A stretch of DNA of 10,750 nt from positions 1-10,750 of the forward strand of contig JAJYDR010000079.1 in NCBI GenBank assembly GCA_021777285.1, written 5' to 3'. The position numbers and the translations under genes were made by a program. The notes beneath the pieces are model-generated. The model was not told the origin of the DNA. It did no database searches and worked only from the letters and a program-made list of their open reading frames with translations. Below are positions 6,047-10,750 of the stretch, piece after piece (the stretch's first letter is position 1; each line of letters begins with the position of its first letter). Source of the DNA: Actinomycetes bacterium. Its GTDB lineage: Bacteria > Actinomycetota > Acidimicrobiia > Acidimicrobiales > RAAP-2.

Positions 6047-7645
6047 TCACGGCGACGTGGCCAGGTCGCCGTCGCTCAGGTCGATGACGAGGTCGCTCCA
6101 CGCGATGATCTGGTCGTCGTGGGTCGCAATGATCACGGTGGCACGACTGGCCGTAAGTAGGTGGAGTACGGCGGTCGTTTCGTCGCGCCCAAGCCCGCTG
6201 GTCGGTTCGTCGAGGATCACGATGTCCGGTCCGATGGCGAGGGCTCGTACGACCGCGATGCGCTGACCCTCGCCTCGGGAAACTTCGTCCCACTTCGTTG
6301 TTGGCTCGACATGGATGCCCACCGTCATGAGGTCTTGGTCGAGGGGGCGCGCGATCGTTCGCCCTAGGACGAGGACGTCTTGGGCGTACCCGCGCAAGAG
6401 CCCGGTCTCACCGGGCACGAACGCCAAGTGGGCACGAAGGATGTCCTCGTCGATCTCGGTGATGGGTGTGTTGCCAATGGAGATGACGCCGTCGTCGAGG
6501 TCATCGAGTCCCGCGAGGACCCGCAGCAGGGTGGACTTGCCGATGCCCGATGGACCCGTCACCGCCACGTGACACCCCGGCGCCACTTCGAAGGAACCGT
6601 CATTGAGGATTGTGCGGTCGGCCTCACGGATCGTCAGGTGACGTGCTCGCAGTGTCGTGTCGCCCGGCCAGCGGGTGTCAGCCAGCATCGGGTGGGCTTC
6701 GAGGTCTTCGAGACGCTCAGCGGCCGCGCTGACGGCAACGGCGGTGTCAAGGGCAGCTCGAATAGCCGTGAGCCCCTCGAACGTGGACATCGCGAGCAAC
6801 AGCGAGACCACGGTCCACACCGGTGCACTGACGGGTGCGACGAGGCGTAGCGCGGCCACAGCCACCATGGTCGCCACGGGGGCGACCAGGGCCGAACGGC
6901 GTCGCCGGACCTCGGCGCGGGACTCCGCCGCGGCGAGCACCTCCCGGGGACCGTCGAGACGATGGTCGAGGAACCTCCGTGCGCCAAGGAGGCTCAGTTC
7001 GGGACTGACCGTGCTGAGTGCGACCAGGGCTGCGCGGAACTCGCCGCGCGCGCGTCGCAGGGAGCGGTCGACGGCGATGAGGGCGTCGGCGGTGGCGGCG
7101 AGGGCGATGATGCCGATGAGCTGTGCGACCGCGACGAGCGTGGCGGCGACGATCCACCGGCCCCGTGGTGCGAGTAGGGCGATGACGACGTCACCGACCA
7201 TGAATGTGGCGAGTGTGCTGGCGGCGGGTAGGACGAAGCGAAGCCACAGGTCCTGTAGTTCGTCGGTGTCGCGCAACGCACGCTCGAGCAGCTCGCCCCG
7301 GGCGTAGGTCCGCCACCGGCGTACCGTCCACCGGCCGACCGTGGTGAGCAACCAACGCCGCCAGCGCGACACCGCGGCAAAGCCGAGACGGTGCGCGCTC
7401 ATGCGCTCGCTGAATCTGATGGGAGAGCGCAGGAACGCGAAGAGCTCGATGACGATGAGGATGCCCGCGACTGCCCGTAGTCCGGGACGCGACGAGCTGA
7501 CCACGAGCAGGGCGATGGCACCGACGAACAGTCCGAGAGCGGTGATCGAGCTGACGGTGCCGGCGACGAGGGCCTTGATCAGTGCACCACGAGGGGGCTG
7601 GGCCCGCTGCATCCATCGGCGCAGACGGTCGCGGTCTGACCTCAT
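6047..7645 (-). CDS. ABC half-transporter, CydC-like, with the functional ATPase residues
   Basis: A 532-residue membrane-NBD fusion: about six hydrophobic spans in residues 24-290, then a nucleotide-binding domain. Walker A is GPSGIGKST (364-372), Walker B DIVILDEP with catalytic Glu480, and the switch histidine is His509 (IIATHD). Three elements are unusual: the signature is VSRGE (455-459) instead of LSGGQ, the Q-loop glutamine is replaced by Gly412, and the D-loop is SGLG rather than SALD. This pattern predicts that its own ATP site works when completed by the partner's LSAGE signature. Resemblance, including RLEDLEAHP before the NBD, is to CydC, which with CydD forms an inner-membrane exporter tied to cytochrome bd assembly (thiol export or heme handling, depending on the study). 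No cydAB is present, so the cargo is open. The ATG 7645 start overlaps the partner's stop (ATGA). Confidence 0.7.
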   Translation of the reverse strand: MRSDRDRLRRWMQRAQPPRGALIKALVAGTVSSITALGLFVGAIALLVVSSSRPGLRAVAGILIVIELFAFLRSPIRFSERMSAHRLGFAAVSRWRRWLLTTVGRWTVRRWRTYARGELLERALRDTDELQDLWLRFVLPAASTLATFMVGDVVIALLAPRGRWIVAATLVAVAQLIGIIALAATADALIAVDRSLRRARGEFRAALVALSTVSPELSLLGARRFLDHRLDGPREVLAAAESRAEVRRRRSALVAPVATMVAVAALRLVAPVSAPVWTVVSLLLAMSTFEGLTAIRAALDTAVAVSAAAERLEDLEAHPMLADTRWPGDTTLRARHLTIREADRTILNDGSFEVAPGCHVAVTGPSGIGKSTLLRVLAGLDDLDDGVISIGNTPITEIDEDILRAHLAFVPGETGLLRGYAQDVLVLGRTIARPLDQDLMTVGIHVEPTTKWDEVSRGEGQRIAVVRALAIGPDIVILDEPTSGLGRDETTAVLHLLTASRATVIIATHDDQIIAWSDLVIDLSDGDLATSP

Positions 7646-9123
7646 GAGCCGAGCTCGATTCGTTGGTCGACGTGGACGAGTAATGGGGTGTCGACGCTGA
7701 GCTCGATGACACTCAGCGCGGCGAGCCGCTGAAAGAGCTGGGCCACCCGGGTTCGATTGGTTTCGTCCAAGACGCCGGCGATGTCGTCCACGATGATGAG
7801 AGCGGGATCGGCCAGCGTGGCCCGCGCGAGAACGAGCCGGACCCGCTCACCGGCGCTGAGTCCCTCGCCGTCGGCCAGGAGCGGAGCCGAGAGATCCTCG
7901 AATCGTGGTCCGGTGAGTCCGAGTTCGTCGAGTCTCGCGCGTACGAGCGCGTCGGGGACCTCCCGGCCGAGCGTCACGTTCTCAAGGAGCGATCCGTCGA
8001 ACAGGGCCGACGCGGGGCTCACGATGGCGATGGCCTCGTCGCGACGGGTGACGCTACCCGATATGGCCTGGCGCCAGCCGACCAGGGTGTGCGCGAGGGT
8101 GGTCTTACCAACGCCCGACGGACCCGTGACGAGGAGCCGCTGCCCTGGGTGGATCTCGAAGGTGACCGGTGAGGCGGACGCCTCGGTGACCAGAGCCTGG
8201 GCGGCAACGAGAGGACCCGACGAGTCGTAGGACACGCCGGGCGCGCGACGAAGGAGCGCGATCGATGCGGCGGCATCGTCGCGGCGGTGGAACTCCACCC
8301 CGAATCGACGGACGTACCCGAAGAGCTCACTCGTGATGAGTACGGCGACCAGCGCTCGGTCCAGGGAGATCGTGCCGCGTAGCAGATCGAAGCCGACGAC
8401 CATCGCTACGAGTCCGATCGAGACGCCACTCAGGAACTCAGTGACGAGAGACGACTCGAGCGCGACGCGGATGGCACGAATGGCGGCGTGGTGTTCAGCG
8501 TCGCTCACCGCCGCGATCTCGTCGGCGCCGTAGCGAACGGCGCCCAGGGCCCGAAGCTCGGGTGCGTGCTGGAGCATCTCCAGCTGGCGTCGCTCGAGTA
8601 CGTCACGACGTTGGTTGTAGTCGTCAGTCAAGGCCGCGCTGCGCCGCCCGGCCCGTTGGTAGAGGGGGATAGCCACGCCGAGCAAGACGATGACGATGCC
8701 GGCACTGAGCCAGCCAGCCGCGAGCCAGACGATCACGATGCCGAGGGCGGCCGTTCGCGCACTCGCGCCCACGACGACGAGGGCGGGAGCGGCCGCAGCG
8801 TGGTCGATGGCGAGGGCTACGTCGCGTCGTCCGCGTTCCCCCTCCGCTCGTGGCCGCTCGAGCTGGTCGATGACCGTGCGTCGCCACCGGTCTCGGATAA
8901 TTCGGGCGGCGAACGAACCCCACGCGTCGGTACCCGAGGTCACGAGCCAGCGTGCGACGAGTGCGCCGACCACGAACGTCACCCCACGGGGGACCACGCC
9001 GTTGGCAACTTCGGTAATCCCGAGCGCGCTGAGCAGCGCACCCCCAAAGCCGATGACGGTGGCCACGACGCCGATTGCCCATGACCGGCGCGTGAACGTG
9101 TCGATCACGGGATGCTCGGCCAC
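7642..9123 (-). CDS. ABC half-transporter, CydD-like, with a degenerate ATPase site
   Basis: A 493-residue partner of the following gene: about six hydrophobic spans in residues 15-270, then an NBD. Walker A GPSGVGKTT (334-342) and signature LSAGE (422-426) are good. However, the catalytic glutamate after Walker B is Asp (IIVDD, Asp447), the switch histidine position is Val477 in VIELSVD, and the Q-loop position is Pro370. It should bind ATP but not hydrolyse it efficiently, as in other heterodimeric exporters with one dead site. ELFGYVRRFGVEFHRRDDAA before the NBD resembles CydD. The protein is somewhat short for the family because the linker and early NBD are compact. Start GTG 9123 lies 9 bp after the nuclease stop. 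An ATG at 9131 is out of frame. Other heterodimeric exporter families cannot be excluded. Confidence 0.7.
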   Translation of the reverse strand: MAEHPVIDTFTRRSWAIGVVATVIGFGGALLSALGITEVANGVVPRGVTFVVGALVARWLVTSGTDAWGSFAARIIRDRWRRTVIDQLERPRAEGERGRRDVALAIDHAAAAPALVVVGASARTAALGIVIVWLAAGWLSAGIVIVLLGVAIPLYQRAGRRSAALTDDYNQRRDVLERRQLEMLQHAPELRALGAVRYGADEIAAVSDAEHHAAIRAIRVALESSLVTEFLSGVSIGLVAMVVGFDLLRGTISLDRALVAVLITSELFGYVRRFGVEFHRRDDAAASIALLRRAPGVSYDSSGPLVAAQALVTEASASPVTFEIHPGQRLLVTGPSGVGKTTLAHTLVGWRQAISGSVTRRDEAIAIVSPASALFDGSLLENVTLGREVPDALVRARLDELGLTGPRFEDLSAPLLADGEGLSAGERVRLVLARATLADPALIIVDDIAGVLDETNRTRVAQLFQRLAALSVIELSVDTPLLVHVDQRIELGS

Positions 9124-9132
9124 GTCACCATG

Positions 9133-10750
9133 CTAATGATGGCCAAGGACGCCCTCGAAGTCGTCACGATGGGCAAGCAAGCGGGCCGGCCCGTTCAGCC
9201 ATTGACGCAAGGCCCTCGTCGCCCGGCAGTCGTCCTCGTTATATTCCAGAATCCTGGCGCGCGAAGCAGCGGCGTCGTCACTCGACGAGATGGCGACCTC
9301 GTACCACAGCATCGACGCTTCGCCGCTCGGGTTCGCGTCACGCCACGTGAAACCAGCGAGTCCCGCCATGACCTTGAGGCCGATCGGTCCGTCAGTCTGG
9401 ATCTGAGTCTTGGCGAGATGGTGCAGATCGATCCAATTCGTTGGTGACCCAAGACGGAATTCGTCGAGGTCGGCACGGGTCGGCCCATCGGGCAAGGGGT
9501 CTTCGATCGCACGGTTCATCGCCCCGTCTTCGGCCTGTGCCCAGAAACAATAGGCCGAGACGCTGCGTTCCTGGGCGCGGCACCGTTGACGCAAGTCGTC
9601 AAACCATCGCCAGAACGCGGCGAAGATCCGGGCTGGCGCGCCCGCTGTGTGGTCGTCCCAGTTCGCGAAGGCGACGTAACCGTCTCGCACACCCTCCAAC
9701 GGTCGATTGACCGTCACGAGCGCGCCCCACAGGTACGTCGAGTCCCCGTAACTCTCGGTGTCGATGTCGACCTCGACGTCAGCGGTCGGACACCCGGCCC
9801 GTTGCGCATCGACGATGCGCAACGGGCCGCGTTCGTGCGCGCGGGCGCGATAGATCAACTCATCGAGATGGCTCACGACGCGCGCGACGTGTGTCTCGGG
9901 GCGGTCGGGGACGGTCGCAGGTCTCGGTCGCTGTCGGGCGAGCACTGGGTCGAGACGAGCCAGATCGTGTCTCGTGTTCACGCCATGCTCGCGCAAGGCG
10001 AGTTGCTGGTCGAAGGTCGTGAAGCGGGTCAGCGAGACGTCGTCACGATCCCGGAGCTCATGGCCGCACGGCTCGTTGTAGGGACACTCGAGGCAATCGC
10101 GGTGCCAGTAGGGCTCGGTGGGGTACGGACCTTCGCCGTTTCGCCAGCGTTCGTGGGCACGCACGACGGCGAGTCGCTCGTCGTAGTAGCGCTGGTAGGC
10201 CGCCAGGTTGAAGCGCGGATAGCTCGAGCTACCCAGGTCGAACCACCAGATCTCTTGGTGTCGGTCAACGATGGCGCCACGCGCGTCAGGGTCGGCGACG
10301 CCCATTGTCTGGAGGACCCGAATGGCGTGCGAGAGTGCGAGACCGTTACGAAGCGTCGAAGGATTGGAGCGGACGCCAACACCATCGCGGAAGTTAGCCT
10401 CGGACGGTCCGATTCGGGCGAGCGATCCCACCAGGGTGCGCCGAGTAGACGCAGTTTCTACGAGCTCGTTGTTCTTGATTAGTACCGGTGAATAGGCGTA
10501 ACTGACCCCGACCCGTCCGACGCGGACGAGGGCGTGAACGTGCGCACGCCGTAGGGCCTCGCCGTCGCCGGGCAGCCGGGGGTTCACGATCAGCGGCGCA
10601 CCGGCGCGGATCGCGTCGACGGTGCTGACCGAGGAGTCGGCCACCACGCTGTCGGGATGCAATTCGAGGATGTCCGAGATGACCGCGCGGCGGAGTTTCT
10701 CCGCGTCGCGACGACGCCGTTCGTGCTCGGGAGCGGTGCGTGGTCGGGCG
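9133..10750 (-). CDS. TM0106-type RecB-like nuclease, 5' end off the right edge
   Basis: The frame is open from the TAG at 9133-9135 to the right edge, so the N-terminus is missing; a TTG at 10662 is internal. Residue numbers count from that TTG. Upstream, EHERRRRDAEKLR and then STVDAIRAGAPLIVNPRL resemble the RecB-family nuclease core of TM0106-like proteins. A cysteine cluster, Cys190-Cys193-Cys199 in DCLECPYNEPCGHE, is followed by DDVSLTRF and a helix-hairpin-like segment. The C-terminal part is an RNase H-like (DEDD-type) exonuclease domain with DIDTE (Asp301, Glu303) and YNEDDCRAT (about 474-482). The cysteines probably contribute to a 4Fe-4S cluster as in AddB and Cas4, with a fourth cysteine expected off the edge. 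It is predicted to be a DNA exonuclease of unknown pathway. First gene of an operon with the ABC pair. Confidence 0.82.
   Translation of the reverse strand, partial: ARPRTAPEHERRRRDAEKLRRAVISDILELHPDSVVADSSVSTVDAIRAGAPLIVNPRLPGDGEALRRAHVHALVRVGRVGVSYAYSPVLIKNNELVETASTRRTLVGSLARIGPSEANFRDGVGVRSNPSTLRNGLALSHAIRVLQTMGVADPDARGAIVDRHQEIWWFDLGSSSYPRFNLAAYQRYYDERLAVVRAHERWRNGEGPYPTEPYWHRDCLECPYNEPCGHELRDRDDVSLTRFTTFDQQLALREHGVNTRHDLARLDPVLARQRPRPATVPDRPETHVARVVSHLDELIYRARAHERGPLRIVDAQRAGCPTADVEVDIDTESYGDSTYLWGALVTVNRPLEGVRDGYVAFANWDDHTAGAPARIFAAFWRWFDDLRQRCRAQERSVSAYCFWAQAEDGAMNRAIEDPLPDGPTRADLDEFRLGSPTNWIDLHHLAKTQIQTDGPIGLKVMAGLAGFTWRDANPSGEASMLWYEVAISSSDDAAASRARILEYNEDDCRATRALRQWLNGPARLLAHRDDFEGVLGHH
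9795..9829. repeat. Perfect 35-bp odd palindrome inside the nuclease gene
   Basis: Arm CGGCCCGTTGCGCATCG at 9795-9811 and its exact reverse complement at 9813-9829 flank a single central A (9812). The palindrome lies in the linker between the cysteine cluster and the RNase H-like domain and encodes residues about 278-290 (RGPLRIVDAQRAG). There is no T-run on either side, so it is not a simple terminator. It could extrude as a cruciform or fold as an mRNA hairpin. Confidence 0.8.

Noticed and set aside
9586..10482. A 298-codon plus-strand frame across the nuclease gene
   Set aside because: The minus strand shows a cysteine cluster and RNase H-like motifs; the plus frame has no family motifs and is a shadow.

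Overview
This is a high-GC window in which genes are tightly packed. Starts are ATG or GTG, several stop/start junctions overlap as ATGA or GTGA, and one gene may be leaderless. The CT398-type zinc-ribbon protein, the RHG histidine phosphatase, the TM0106-type RecB-like nuclease and the CydD/CydC-like transporter all fit a high-GC actinobacterium (Actinomycetota). An Acidimicrobiia-type lineage is possible, but nothing here fixes the genus. I see no rRNA, tRNA, insertion sequence, phage gene or CRISPR array.

Layout. (1) Bases 1-784, minus strand: most of an endonuclease/exonuclease/phosphatase (EEP) fold enzyme that runs off the left edge. It diverges, across only 40 bp, from (2) a rightward string of five overlapping genes at 825-4146: PhzF-family isomerase, flavin-binding PNPOx-like protein, Nudix hydrolase, coiled-coil zinc-ribbon protein, and histidine phosphatase. 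Every junction overlaps, so they are probably one translationally coupled operon. (3) 4147-4812, minus: a TrhA/hemolysin III-type membrane protein whose stop codon directly abuts the stop codon of the phosphatase. (4) 4813-5047: a divergent intergenic region with a strong stem-loop and a TGTGA-N6-TCACA palindrome just before (5) an aldo/keto reductase at 5048-6031. (6) 6047-10750, minus: a three-gene operon read right to left. It begins with a TM0106-type RecB-like nuclease that is cut by the right edge, followed 9 bp later by a CydD-like ABC half-transporter, then by a CydC-like half-transporter that overlaps it by 3 nt.

How the parts fit. The five-gene string mixes small-molecule and nucleotide-handling enzymes without an obvious single pathway. 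The two ABC half-transporters are clearly partners. Their ATPase motifs are degenerate in a complementary way, which predicts one working and one dead ATP site in a heterodimer. No cydAB oxidase genes are present, so the usual CydDC assignment rests on sequence resemblance alone. The pairing with a Cys-cluster nuclease in one operon is unusual to my eye. The nuclease gene also contains a perfect 35-bp odd palindrome. I do not see a clear-cut new defence or mobile system. The points most worth checking are the asymmetric exporter in its nuclease operon, the coding palindrome, and the regulatory palindrome before the reductase.
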